Below, in pieces: positions 17,304 to 25,746 of a DNA stretch of 64,000 bases. The stretch is from positions 806,001-870,000 of the forward strand of contig JADJVS010000016.1 of the NCBI GenBank assembly GCA_016710465.1, given 5' to 3'. A model generated the notes under the pieces. It saw only the letters and a list, made by a program, of their open reading frames with translations. It was not told the origin of the DNA and did no database searches. The position numbers were made by a program, and so were the translations under genes. Source of the stretch: Sulfuritalea sp. Lineage in GTDB: Bacteria > Pseudomonadota > Gammaproteobacteria > Burkholderiales > Rhodocyclaceae. Positions within the stretch are counted from its first letter, which is position 1. Each line of letters opens with the position of its first letter.

Positions 17304-17332
17304 TTGACCCGCCCACCGGGTGCGCGTATCTT
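17304..17332 (+). promoter_or_regulatory. sigma70-type promoter of the first ccdAB
   Basis: TTGACC (17304-17309), a 17-base spacer and TATCTT (17327-17332) lie about 30 bases upstream of ccdA. The -10 is embedded in an imperfect inverted repeat (CGCGTAT...ATGCGCG), a likely site for CcdA autoregulation. Confidence 0.65.
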
Positions 17333-17360
17333 ATGCGCGTTCTCCACAAAGGAGGAATCC

Positions 17361-17594
17361 ATGACCACGCCCAAGAAAGCCGCCAACCTGACCGTCCGCG
17401 CCGACCTGCTCGACGAGGCCCGCGCGCGCAAGATCAACCTGTCGCAGACGCTGGAAACCGCGCTTGCCGCCGAGCTGAAGAAGCGCCGCGAAGCCGAGTG
17501 GCTGGAGCAGAACAAGGCGGCGATCGAGGCCTACAACCGCGAGATCGCGGAACACGGGCTGTTCAGCGACCGCTACCGCGATTTCTGTCGATGA
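17361..17594 (+). CDS. ccdA: CcdA-family antitoxin
   Basis: The 77-residue antitoxin has an N-terminal ribbon-helix-helix DNA-binding part (KKAANLTVRADLLDEARARK, then LSQTLETALAAELKK). Its disordered CcdB-binding tail ends in FSDRYRDFCR, close to the F-plasmid CcdA C-terminus. A very strong AGGAGG site is 5 bases from the ATG. The stop overlaps ccdB by four bases. It should bind the promoter just upstream and neutralise CcdB. Confidence 0.92.
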   Translation: MTTPKKAANLTVRADLLDEARARKINLSQTLETALAAELKKRREAEWLEQNKAAIEAYNREIAEHGLFSDRYRDFCR

Positions 17595-17908
17595 GCCAGT
17601 TCGATGTCTATGCCAATGCGGACCCGACGACCCGAGGCCGAATTCCCTATGTCGTGGCGCTGCAAAGCGACCTGCTCGACGCAATCGAGAACCACGTTGT
17701 CGCGCCCCTGCGACTGAAAGCCGACAAATCCATCGTCGCCGTCGTGCGCCTCAATCCACTGGTCACGATAGCCGGCAAGCAATACCTGGTGCGCGTGCAG
17801 GACATCGCAACAGTGCCGCGCAGCCTGCTGAAGAAGCCTGTCACCAACCTTTCCGCCCAACGCGACGAGATCCTCGCCGCACTCGATTTTCTTTTTACCG
17901 GATTCTGA
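17591..17908 (+). CDS. ccdB: CcdB-family gyrase toxin
   Basis: CcdB poisons DNA gyrase. The 105-residue protein has the family length and shape: MSQFDVYANADPTTRGRIPYVVALQSDLLD, then VVAPLRL and a C-terminal RDEILAALDFLFTGF, where the terminal Trp-Gly-Ile of F CcdB is replaced by Thr-Gly-Phe. It is translationally coupled to ccdA and ends 4 bases before ettA, so ettA may be transcribed from the toxin promoter. Whether the toxin is active cannot be told from sequence. Confidence 0.92.
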   Translation: MSQFDVYANADPTTRGRIPYVVALQSDLLDAIENHVVAPLRLKADKSIVAVVRLNPLVTIAGKQYLVRVQDIATVPRSLLKKPVTNLSAQRDEILAALDFLFTGF

Positions 17909-17912
17909 ACAC

Positions 17913-19577
17913 ATGGCCCAATACGTAATGTCCATGCTCCGCGTGAGCAAGATCGTCCCTCCGAAGCGCCAGATCATCAAGGACATCTCGCTGTCCTTCT
18001 TCCCCGGCGCCAAGATCGGCCTGCTCGGCCTCAACGGTTCCGGCAAGTCGACCGTGCTGCGCATCATGGCCAAGGCAGACACCGAGTTCGAGGGCGAGGT
18101 GCAGCACCTGCCGAACCTGCGCATCGGCTACCTGCCGCAGGAGCCGCAGCTCGATCCGGCCAAGACCGTGCGCGAGGAAGTCGAGTCCGGCATGGGCGAG
18201 GTCATGGAAGCCCAGGCCAAGCTCGAAGCCGTGTATGCCGCCTACGCTGAAGAAGACGCCGATTTCGACAAGCTGGCCGAGGAACAGGCGCGGCTGGAGG
18301 CCATCATCGCCACCTCCGGCGCCGACAGCGAAACCCAGCTCGAAATCGCCGCCGACGCCCTGCGCCTGCCGGCCTGGGAGGCCACGATCAAGAACCTCTC
18401 CGGCGGCGAGAAGCGTCGCGTGGCGCTGTGCAAGCTGCTGCTGTCCAGGCCCGACATGTTGTTGCTGGACGAACCCACCAACCACCTCGACGCCGAGTCC
18501 GTGGATTGGCTGGAGCAATACCTGCTGCGCTTCCCCGGCACCGTGGTGGCCGTGACCCACGACCGTTACTTCCTCGACAACGCCGCCGAGTGGATCCTCG
18601 AACTCGACCGCGGCCACGGCATCCCCTGGAAGGGCAATTATTCATCCTGGCTGGAGCAGAAGGAAGCGCGCCTGGAGACAGAATCCAAGCAGGTCGACGC
18701 GCACATGAAGGCGATGAAGCAGGAACTCGAGTGGGTGCGCAGCAACCCCAAGGCGCGCCAGGCCAAGAGCAAGGCGCGTTTGCAGCGATTCAACGAAATG
18801 TCGGAAGTCGATTACCAGAAGCGCAACGAAACCCACGAACTTTTCATCCCTGTCGGCGAGCGCCTCGGCGACAAGGTCTTCGAGTTCAATGAAGTCAGCA
18901 AGGGCTTCGGCGACCGCCTGCTGATCGACAAGCTCTCGTTCAGCGTGCCGCCCGGTGCGATAGTGGGCATCATCGGCCCCAACGGCGCCGGCAAATCCAC
19001 GCTGTTCAAGATGCTGACAGGTCAGGACAAGCCGGACTCGGGTTCCATCGACGTCGGCCCGACGGTGAAGATCTCCTACGTCGACCAGAGCCGCGACTGC
19101 CTCGACGGCAGCAAGACGGTGTTCGACGAACTCGCCGGCGGCGCCGACATCATCACCATCGGCAAGCAGGAAATCGGCAGCCGTGCCTACATCGGCCGCT
19201 TCAACTTCAAGGGCGGCGACCAGCAGAAGAACGTCGGCAACCTCTCTGGTGGCGAGCGCGGGCGCCTGCACCTGGCCAAGACGCTGATGAACGGCGGCAA
19301 CGTGCTGCTGCTCGACGAGCCCTCGAACGACCTCGACGTCGAGACGCTGCGCGCACTCGAAGACGCCCTCCTCGAATTCGCCGGCTGCGCCATGATCATC
19401 AGTCACGACCGCTGGTTCCTCGACCGTATCTGCACCCATATCCTCGCAGCGGAAGGCGATTCGCAATGGACTTTCTTCGCCGGCAACTACCAGGAATACG
19501 AGGACGACAAGAAGAAGCGCCTGGGCGAGGAAGGCGCCAAGCCCAAGCGCATCCGCTACAAGCCGATTTCGCGCTAA
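17913..19577 (+). CDS. ettA: energy-dependent translational throttle protein EttA (ABC-F)
   Basis: EttA is an ABC-F ATPase that binds the ribosomal E site and gates translation by ATP/ADP ratio. The 554-residue protein has two ATPase domains. The first has Walker A GLNGSGKST, signature LSGGEKRRVAL and LLLDEPTNHLD. The second has GPNGAGKST, NLSGGERGRLHLAK and LLLDEPSNDLD. The P-site tRNA interaction linker RSNPKARQAKSKARL lies at about residues 275-290. The start follows ccdB by 4 bases. A decayed fragment of this gene reappears 7 kb downstream at 26668-26838. Confidence 0.97.
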   Translation: MAQYVMSMLRVSKIVPPKRQIIKDISLSFFPGAKIGLLGLNGSGKSTVLRIMAKADTEFEGEVQHLPNLRIGYLPQEPQLDPAKTVREEVESGMGEVMEAQAKLEAVYAAYAEEDADFDKLAEEQARLEAIIATSGADSETQLEIAADALRLPAWEATIKNLSGGEKRRVALCKLLLSRPDMLLLDEPTNHLDAESVDWLEQYLLRFPGTVVAVTHDRYFLDNAAEWILELDRGHGIPWKGNYSSWLEQKEARLETESKQVDAHMKAMKQELEWVRSNPKARQAKSKARLQRFNEMSEVDYQKRNETHELFIPVGERLGDKVFEFNEVSKGFGDRLLIDKLSFSVPPGAIVGIIGPNGAGKSTLFKMLTGQDKPDSGSIDVGPTVKISYVDQSRDCLDGSKTVFDELAGGADIITIGKQEIGSRAYIGRFNFKGGDQQKNVGNLSGGERGRLHLAKTLMNGGNVLLLDEPSNDLDVETLRALEDALLEFAGCAMIISHDRWFLDRICTHILAAEGDSQWTFFAGNYQEYEDDKKKRLGEEGAKPKRIRYKPISR

Positions 19578-19607
19578 GATATCAACGTCATTTCCCGGGT
19601 GCCCGTC

Positions 19608-19931
19608 ATGCTCGATGCCGAAGCCATACAGTCCGCCGTCCAGCGCATGGTCGCCGCCGCCTCCGGTCCCAGCCGGGTAATTCTGTTCGGTTCTTACGGG
19701 CGGGGCATTGCCGACGAGGATTCCGATCTTGACCTCATGGTCATCGAGCGGGAATTGCAGGACAAGGCCGCCGAATACCAACGCCTGCGCAAGGCAATCG
19801 GCATCCTCGGCGTCGGCGTGGACCTGCTGATCTACCCAATGGCCGAGTTCGAGCGACGCAGCCAAGTTCCCGGCACGGTACTGTTCGAGGCGCGGATCGA
19901 AGGCTTGGTTCTGCATGACGCCCTACATTGA
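19608..19931 (+). CDS. MNT-type minimal nucleotidyltransferase (antitoxin-like)
   Basis: This 107-residue member of the nucleotidyltransferase superfamily has the active-site motif ILFGSYGRGIADEDSDLDLMVI (GSxGRG...DxD), and a third acidic residue is likely in GVGVDLLIYP. Proteins of this type pair with HEPN proteins; in MntA/HepT systems the nucleotidyltransferase AMPylates and silences the HEPN RNase. The next gene is such a HEPN protein and overlaps it by 17 bases. The start may be the ATG at 19608 or a GTG at 19599. It lies 30 bases after ettA and opens the accessory island. Confidence 0.88.
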   Translation: MLDAEAIQSAVQRMVAAASGPSRVILFGSYGRGIADEDSDLDLMVIERELQDKAAEYQRLRKAIGILGVGVDLLIYPMAEFERRSQVPGTVLFEARIEGLVLHDALH

Positions 19932-20319
19932 AGAAGCGCTGCGCATGCTGCGCCTCGCCGAGGCGGACTATCAGGCCTTCGCCATCTTGCGCGCGCATCC
20001 GGAGGCACCGTTGGCGCCCACCTGCTTTCATGCCCAGCAATGCGTGGAGAAGGCGCTGAAAGCGGTGTTGATGGCGCATCAGGTCCATTTCCGCCGCACC
20101 CATGACCTCAACGAAATCACCTCCCTGCTGGAACGGGCTCGGATCACCCCGCCCTTCGCCATGGATGTCTATAAAAGCCTCGGCCCCTTCGCGGTTGAAC
20201 TGCGTTACGACGAACTGCTCGTGCCGTCCATCACCATTGAGACCGCGGATCGTATCGCCGGGGGCACCTTGGATTGGGCACGGGAGCAGGTGCGGGTAGA
20301 ACCGCAGGCCGCCGCCTGA
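19915..20319 (+). CDS. HEPN-domain protein
   Basis: This 134-residue HEPN protein has the conserved helix CFHAQQCVEKALKAVLMAHQ and the RTHDLNEI and VELRYDELL motifs of the group that travels with minimal nucleotidyltransferases. The RX4-6H motif that marks the RNase-active HEPN toxins is not obvious, so nuclease activity is doubtful. It overlaps the MNT gene by 17 bases and is followed 35 bases later by the four-gene kinase module, with which it may share a transcript. Confidence 0.87.
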   Translation: MTPYIEEALRMLRLAEADYQAFAILRAHPEAPLAPTCFHAQQCVEKALKAVLMAHQVHFRRTHDLNEITSLLERARITPPFAMDVYKSLGPFAVELRYDELLVPSITIETADRIAGGTLDWAREQVRVEPQAAA

Positions 20320-20354
20320 GCCACGGCGCAAATTCCCAGCGCAACACCAAGATC

Positions 20355-22643
20355 ATGCCCCATAACGACCCGCTGGACCGCCTGTCTGCCTTGCCGTACC
20401 GCCAGCGCCGAGTTTGGGGCCGGGTCAGCAAGTCCGAACCGCACGTCCTGCATTTCCATCTCGACGCCCAGACCTACGACCTGCCCGCGCCGCAGATTCC
20501 CGAACGGGCGCGCGTGCGCAAAGACGATTGGCCCGAGGGCCGGCGCATGGAGGATTACCCCCTCGAAAGCAGGCATTGTCTGTTCCTGACCAAACCAACC
20601 CAGGAGGACAGCCACCTCTGGCACGCCTCATTGGCCTGGGGTGAATCGGACGACAACCCCTGGAACCCGGAATTCCCCAGACGGCTGCAACGCGGCGATA
20701 CGGTCGCCGGCACGATCACCCAATATGTCGGCGATTACGCTACGCTAGTGCGGCTGGACGATAGCGGGGTCGAGGCATTCTTGCATCGCGCCGAGACCCC
20801 GGACGCACGGACGGACATCCGCCACAGCCTGCACATCGGCGACCGCATACAAGCCCAGATCAAGGCGGAAGGCACTGATTTCGAGCGCCTGAGGGCCAAC
20901 CTCTCGGTCAACGAAGCTGTCGAAACGGCGAAGCAGGCCTTCTTCGAGCGCTACCGCGAACATCAGAACCGCGACAAAGCCAAGGAAGTTCAGCACCATG
21001 AAGCCTGGATCACCAGCTTGGGGGCGACCGAGGCGCCTCCCTTCGCCGGCCTGCGGATTCTGCTGATGGAGCACGACGGCAACTACGCCAGACAACTTGG
21101 CGATCTGATCAAAGGCATGGGTGGACAACTGGAGATCGCGACCCATCCCAATCATGTCGAGCAGTTGCTCAAGGAAAAGTCTAGCTTTACCCACATCCTC
21201 AGCGATTACCAGATGGGCACGGGGGGCCAGCGCCGGGACCTGTTCGATGTGCTCAAACGCAGCCGGCTGCCGGTAGCCCTGATGTCGGGAGACTATCGCG
21301 AAGCCGCCGGCGAAGCGGCACGCCAGGCTTGGGTCATGCTGTGCAAGCCGGTTTCCTTTGCCGATCTGCGCCTGTGGCTCATCGATGGCGCCGTGTCGAC
21401 GATGAACCCGACTGGTGAGGACATCTCCGCCGCATGGAACCTCGGCGTGGAAAGCAAGGCCACGCTGCGCCGCGCCTCCCCCGCCCTGGCTCGCTTCTGC
21501 CGCGAAACAGGTGCCATCGCCGCGTGCTGGATGCGGCAGCAACGGGAAGGCGTTTTTGCCGTCCTGGTCAGTCACGGCCTGAACGACGGCTTGCCCGAAT
21601 CGCTCCAGGCACAACTGGGCACCAGCCTGGTGGCTAACGTCATCGGCAACCGCAAGAAAATGCTTCAACCGGCAGCCCATGCCGGGCCACTCCGTGCGCT
21701 GGCGGAATCGCTTGGCGCCGCCAGCGTCTGGGGCCTGCCACTGATGGAGGATACGGCCGACACTGACACGAACGCAGCGGACGCGCCGGACGCCTTGTTG
21801 TTGTTCGCAAGCAACGCCTATCCCAGGGACGCCGCCATGCCCCAAGCATGGACAGTCCCGTTCGAGCGCCTGCGCGACCGCCTCCTCGACCTGGGCGAAA
21901 TGACAATGCTCGCGGAACGCCTGCGGGAAGCGGAAAGCTTCGCCACCCAGGGCCGAGTCAGCGGCGCGGTAATGCACGAGATCCGCCAAACCCTGCAAGG
22001 TTTTACAAGCTATTTGCCCTTGGCGGTTCGCAGCCTGAAAGCGGGTCAGTTGCAGCTGACCGAGCAATACCTCAAGGAAGTCACGCAAACCCAGGAACGT
22101 GTCACACGTCTGGCCCGGGCCAACCTGTATAACCTGCAAAAGGCCCGTCGGGAGGAAGTAGCCATCAACGAGCGCATCCCGGAGATTCTCTACCTGTTCG
22201 ACCCGGCCTTTCAGCGCCATGAATGGTTGCTGACATGCGATTTGCCCAAGGAGCCGATTACCGCCCTAGTGCCGCCGGAAGTGGTGGAACAACCCCTGAT
22301 CAACCTGCTCGACAATGCCCTGCATCATCTGCGCACCTGGGGCGAGGTAAGAGTCGTTGTGCGCTTGAAACCCGAAGATAGTGCCTGCCCCATTCACATA
22401 GAAGTTCGCGACCAGGGCCAGGGCATGACTGCCGAACAACTGGACCGGCTGTTTACCCCGCGCGTCAGCAGCAAGGGCACCAGGGGCTACGGCCTGGGGC
22501 TCTATACCTCGCGCCAGTTGCTGCGGGCGGTCGGCGGCGACCTGGACGTAATCCGCGACGCCTGTTTCCGCTGGATGGGCAGCGGATTCCGGATACGCCT
22601 GCCGGATCGGATCGGGAATCACGCCGCCAAGGAGTCCGCATGA
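20355..22643 (+). CDS. S1-receiver-histidine kinase fusion protein
   Basis: The 762-residue protein has an architecture I have not seen named. Residues 1-110 look like a divergent OB-type region. Residues about 114-185 form an S1 RNA/ssDNA-binding domain (GDTVAGTITQYVGDYATLVR, VEAFLHRAE). About 232-345 is a receiver domain with acidic residues at 239/241, phosphoacceptor D284, S311 and K331, all intact. About 350-490 resembles a GAF sensor. A kinase core follows: phosphoacceptor His541 in VMHEIRQTLQGF, N box around N654 (LINLLDNALHHL), G1 at D686 (VRDQGQGM), F box LFTPR and G2 RGYGLGLYTSRQLL, so it should bind ATP. No membrane span. The ATG at 20355 is preferred over an upstream GTG. Its stop overlaps the next gene by ATGA. 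Confidence 0.8.
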   Translation: MPHNDPLDRLSALPYRQRRVWGRVSKSEPHVLHFHLDAQTYDLPAPQIPERARVRKDDWPEGRRMEDYPLESRHCLFLTKPTQEDSHLWHASLAWGESDDNPWNPEFPRRLQRGDTVAGTITQYVGDYATLVRLDDSGVEAFLHRAETPDARTDIRHSLHIGDRIQAQIKAEGTDFERLRANLSVNEAVETAKQAFFERYREHQNRDKAKEVQHHEAWITSLGATEAPPFAGLRILLMEHDGNYARQLGDLIKGMGGQLEIATHPNHVEQLLKEKSSFTHILSDYQMGTGGQRRDLFDVLKRSRLPVALMSGDYREAAGEAARQAWVMLCKPVSFADLRLWLIDGAVSTMNPTGEDISAAWNLGVESKATLRRASPALARFCRETGAIAACWMRQQREGVFAVLVSHGLNDGLPESLQAQLGTSLVANVIGNRKKMLQPAAHAGPLRALAESLGAASVWGLPLMEDTADTDTNAADAPDALLLFASNAYPRDAAMPQAWTVPFERLRDRLLDLGEMTMLAERLREAESFATQGRVSGAVMHEIRQTLQGFTSYLPLAVRSLKAGQLQLTEQYLKEVTQTQERVTRLARANLYNLQKARREEVAINERIPEILYLFDPAFQRHEWLLTCDLPKEPITALVPPEVVEQPLINLLDNALHHLRTWGEVRVVVRLKPEDSACPIHIEVRDQGQGMTAEQLDRLFTPRVSSKGTRGYGLGLYTSRQLLRAVGGDLDVIRDACFRWMGSGFRIRLPDRIGNHAAKESA

Positions 22644-25222
22644 AATTCGCTGTACTGGATGACTCGGATTTCTTTCTGAAGGCGCTGGAAATGGAATGGG
22701 AAGCCATCCAGGATGGCTATCCGGATATGGAAGGGCAGTTCGTTAAGCTCACTGCCGCCCTGGATTTCGCGGTGCAAATTAATCCATTGAAGGAATGCCA
22801 ACACCTCCTTCTGGATGTCTCCGTCCTTGACGAGAACAGCATGCGAATCTTGGCGGACACATTGCCGGACACCTTCTTTTGGATGATGACCGGCAAGGCC
22901 AACGCGGAGGAGGTGGAACGCTGGCTGGCCTGGACAACGGAAAATTCGCGCGCCAAAAATCAATGGTTTGAGAAACCGCTGAGCCTTGCGGAGGCCGTGC
23001 TTCCAGTCTGGCTGGCCGGAACACCATCGAATGCCCACGTCTCGCCGCATCCCGATCTGGCGGCGGAACTGAACAGCTTCCCCATCCCCTGTCGCTGGTT
23101 CAGTACCGACGCAAGACCCATCCACAACAATACCCATTGGCGCCTCACCTTCGATGCAAATCCCAACCGCTTCAGCGCCGAAGAAATCGTGCAACTGAAG
23201 CAAGGGAAGTCCGTCACCCTCGACACCTGGAGCGAGCATCCAGACCAACCCGGCCATTTCGGCAAGCTGCGCTTTGTCACCCACGCCTGGCGGGATGGCT
23301 ATCTGCAATTTGGACTCTCCCTGCCAGAGACGCGGGGAGATACCGTGCATCAGGCGGTCAGCGACATCTTCAACTTCATGATCGGCAGTGGCAACTTCAC
23401 CCGCGCGCGCTATTACGAAATCCTTCGGGTGCCCGGCAGCAACGGAGTGCTGCGCTTGTGCCAGGCGAGTTATCCCTTGGATATCGCGTTGCCGGCGCAG
23501 CAGACTCTGGGACCAACCATGACTCGGCGGGTAGGGCAATACGATGCGGACTTTGCCAAACGCCAGCGCGAACCTAACGGAAAGGCCAGGCTGAATTACT
23601 ACATCCGCGAACACGAAAACGAAGCTGCGAACCCGGACCCGGATATACAGTTCTGGCAACAGCAAGCCAAGACTGGCCAAGCGCCCTGGCTGGCCTTGCC
23701 CATCTGCAGGAAGAGGCAGGAATTGGCTTCTGCATTGTTGGTCTTCGACCGCCTGGGCAAGGGCACAGGTGCGGGTGCGGACGACTACGATGGCGAAGGC
23801 ATTTCAGACGAGTTAGTAAAGAACCTTGGACCCAAGCTGCTTGGGAGCATTCACCACCTGCGCAGGGTGATGGAGCAGGAGGACATACGAGAGCGCCTTG
23901 ATCGCCGCGAGGCCATGGCCAAATGGCGCGCCGAGTTTGCCGCAGCGGTGGATCAACGCGCTGGCCAACAAAGCAACTCCTGCCTCAACCACCTCGAACA
24001 AATGATCCTGGATGCGGCTATTGAACTCACCCAGGCCGACTCTGCCCTGCTGGCCTTGCGGCCCCCCGCCGCCAATTACCTGGAATCCCGCGGTCAATCA
24101 GATTCCCTGATGGGCGGTTTGCGGCTGAACTATGGTCGGCCCCGTTTCCTTGCCGTGGGCTGTGCTCTTAGCAAGGCACCGGTTTACGTACCGGATTTCC
24201 AGCGCATGCCCACGGAGGACGCCATCACCGACGATGACTGGCGGGATGCACTGGCCCACCTCGCTTTTGCCGAACAGGAAAAACGCCTTCCAGAACTCGC
24301 GAAGTGGCAGAAACGGCAACTGGGTAGCGTCATTGCACTGCCGATGAAATATGACGATACCCTGCTTGGCGTCCTGGTTCTTCGCCATAGGAAGCCCCAT
24401 TTTTTTACGGCGGAACGGGTAGCGGTGGCCGAATCCCTGGTCCGCGAGGCCCATCCCTTCCTGCGCCGTGCCCGCGCCCTCACGGCGCGGGACGCCTGGG
24501 ACAGCATGATCTTCCACGAAATGCGCAGCGGCTTGAGCCATATCCGCGGCCAAGCCGATTGGGTACTGCGCCCATCCACTTCCCGTATTCCACAGGACGC
24601 TGCCCAAGCCATCCTGTCGCGAACCGAGTTGATGACCGATCTGTCGAATGAAATTCTGGTCATGCTGGGCTACCCTGACAAGCGGTCGGAACCGCGTCGA
24701 TATGAGCGGGACAATCCCCTTGATCTGCTGAAAACACTTTGGACCGAACTCGGCCAACTTCCAGAAGCAACTGGCAAAAGCGTAGACAGCGCGGGTGGAA
24801 AGCTGCCCTGGGCGATCAATGACCCGAACAACGCGCTTCCCCATGTCCTGCGCGTACTTCTGGAAAACGCGCTGCGCTATGGCGAACCCGGCGTCATTCA
24901 GGCGACTCAGAGCAGCGAGACCGGTCATTGGCACCTGTGCCTGTGCAACCCGGGCCAATTTAGCGAGGACATCCTCAAAGGGCAGTTCACAGGGCTTTCG
25001 GACCGCGAAGACCTGGCCCAGGATTCGCTGCGCGCACACATCGGCCTCGCAACCTGCCGCCGGGTACTGGAAGGTCTGGGCGGCAGCCTCGAACTGAAAA
25101 ACCGTCCCGCTCAGGAGACCGGCCAAGCCCATGCCTGCGTTACGCTCATCTGGCCCTACGTCGCGCCCGAAGCGGCAAATCGTGGCGACACCCCCGCACC
25201 GCCCTCAGGAGAACCGACATGA
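22640..25222 (+). CDS. receiver-GAF-histidine kinase-like protein
   Basis: This 860-residue cytoplasmic protein has an N-terminal receiver (residues 1-125) with D7/D8/D10, phosphoacceptor D59, T84 and K112 present. The central part (about 150-400) is unrecognised but GAF/PAS-like. A second GAF-like domain follows (about 450-605, GSVIALPMKYDDTLLGVLVL). The kinase-like C-terminus has His626 in IFHEMRSGLSHI and an N box VLLENALRYGEPG (N743). The G1 box that should read DxGxG is CNPGQ (770-773) and the G2 region is weak (LRAHIGLATCRRVL), so ATPase activity may be lost or altered. It starts in the stop codon of the S1-kinase gene and ends in the start codon of the lone receiver gene. Confidence 0.75.
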   Translation: MKFAVLDDSDFFLKALEMEWEAIQDGYPDMEGQFVKLTAALDFAVQINPLKECQHLLLDVSVLDENSMRILADTLPDTFFWMMTGKANAEEVERWLAWTTENSRAKNQWFEKPLSLAEAVLPVWLAGTPSNAHVSPHPDLAAELNSFPIPCRWFSTDARPIHNNTHWRLTFDANPNRFSAEEIVQLKQGKSVTLDTWSEHPDQPGHFGKLRFVTHAWRDGYLQFGLSLPETRGDTVHQAVSDIFNFMIGSGNFTRARYYEILRVPGSNGVLRLCQASYPLDIALPAQQTLGPTMTRRVGQYDADFAKRQREPNGKARLNYYIREHENEAANPDPDIQFWQQQAKTGQAPWLALPICRKRQELASALLVFDRLGKGTGAGADDYDGEGISDELVKNLGPKLLGSIHHLRRVMEQEDIRERLDRREAMAKWRAEFAAAVDQRAGQQSNSCLNHLEQMILDAAIELTQADSALLALRPPAANYLESRGQSDSLMGGLRLNYGRPRFLAVGCALSKAPVYVPDFQRMPTEDAITDDDWRDALAHLAFAEQEKRLPELAKWQKRQLGSVIALPMKYDDTLLGVLVLRHRKPHFFTAERVAVAESLVREAHPFLRRARALTARDAWDSMIFHEMRSGLSHIRGQADWVLRPSTSRIPQDAAQAILSRTELMTDLSNEILVMLGYPDKRSEPRRYERDNPLDLLKTLWTELGQLPEATGKSVDSAGGKLPWAINDPNNALPHVLRVLLENALRYGEPGVIQATQSSETGHWHLCLCNPGQFSEDILKGQFTGLSDREDLAQDSLRAHIGLATCRRVLEGLGGSLELKNRPAQETGQAHACVTLIWPYVAPEAANRGDTPAPPSGEPT

Positions 25223-25746
25223 CCCACCCGCTCAAGGCACGACTTGGCGATAAACCCATACTCCTCATGGACGACCAGTTCTACACCGTTGGGGATTACC
25301 AGCTTCGCCTGGCAGACGTAGGCGTCGTCGTCGAGCATGTGGCAACCCTAGATGAAGCCTTGGCGAGGATCGAACGCACGCCGAATGGTTATGGCCTGGC
25401 CCTATTGGACCTCAATATGCCCGAACCGAAGGCTCCGGCCCTCCTTGGCTATGCGAGCGAGCTTCACTTGAGCCCCACCTCATTCAATCACGGGCGCTGC
25501 CTGGGCCTGCACCTCTGGAATCAGCGGGCCACATTGGAGCTTCCCTATTGTTACCTTTCGGCCCTACCCCATTTCCTCGGCTCGGCTGCGGGTGAGTTCG
25601 GTGACCGCGACTGTGTAGCAGATTTCATCCTGGACAAGGCGACCCTGCTACCCAGCCAATTGCCGGATGCGCTGGTAAAGGTATTGGAGAAATGGGACGC
25701 GCTCCATAGGGCAAATGGCAATACCCGGTCGGGAGGTCAGTCATGA
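25219..25746 (+). CDS. stand-alone receiver-domain protein
   Basis: This 175-residue protein consists of one expanded CheY-type receiver with no output domain. It has D18/D19 (ILLMDDQFYTV), phosphoacceptor D64 in GLALLDLNMPEP, a Ser at about 114 and Lys140 in FILDKATLLP. An insertion of about 30 residues between D64 and S114 (HLSPTSFNHGRCLGLHLWNQ) is longer than in CheY. ATGA overlaps on both sides place it firmly in the module. It could be the phosphate acceptor, or a sink, for the two kinases. The comparison with DtcB, the lone receiver of the Detocs defence system, is my inference. Confidence 0.75.
   Translation: MTHPLKARLGDKPILLMDDQFYTVGDYQLRLADVGVVVEHVATLDEALARIERTPNGYGLALLDLNMPEPKAPALLGYASELHLSPTSFNHGRCLGLHLWNQRATLELPYCYLSALPHFLGSAAGEFGDRDCVADFILDKATLLPSQLPDALVKVLEKWDALHRANGNTRSGGQS

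Noticed and set aside
20274..20354. N-terminal extension of the S1-kinase gene to a GTG at 20274
   Set aside because: It would overlap the HEPN gene by 46 bases and gives a Gly/Arg-rich leader unlike the rest; ATG at 20355 is better.
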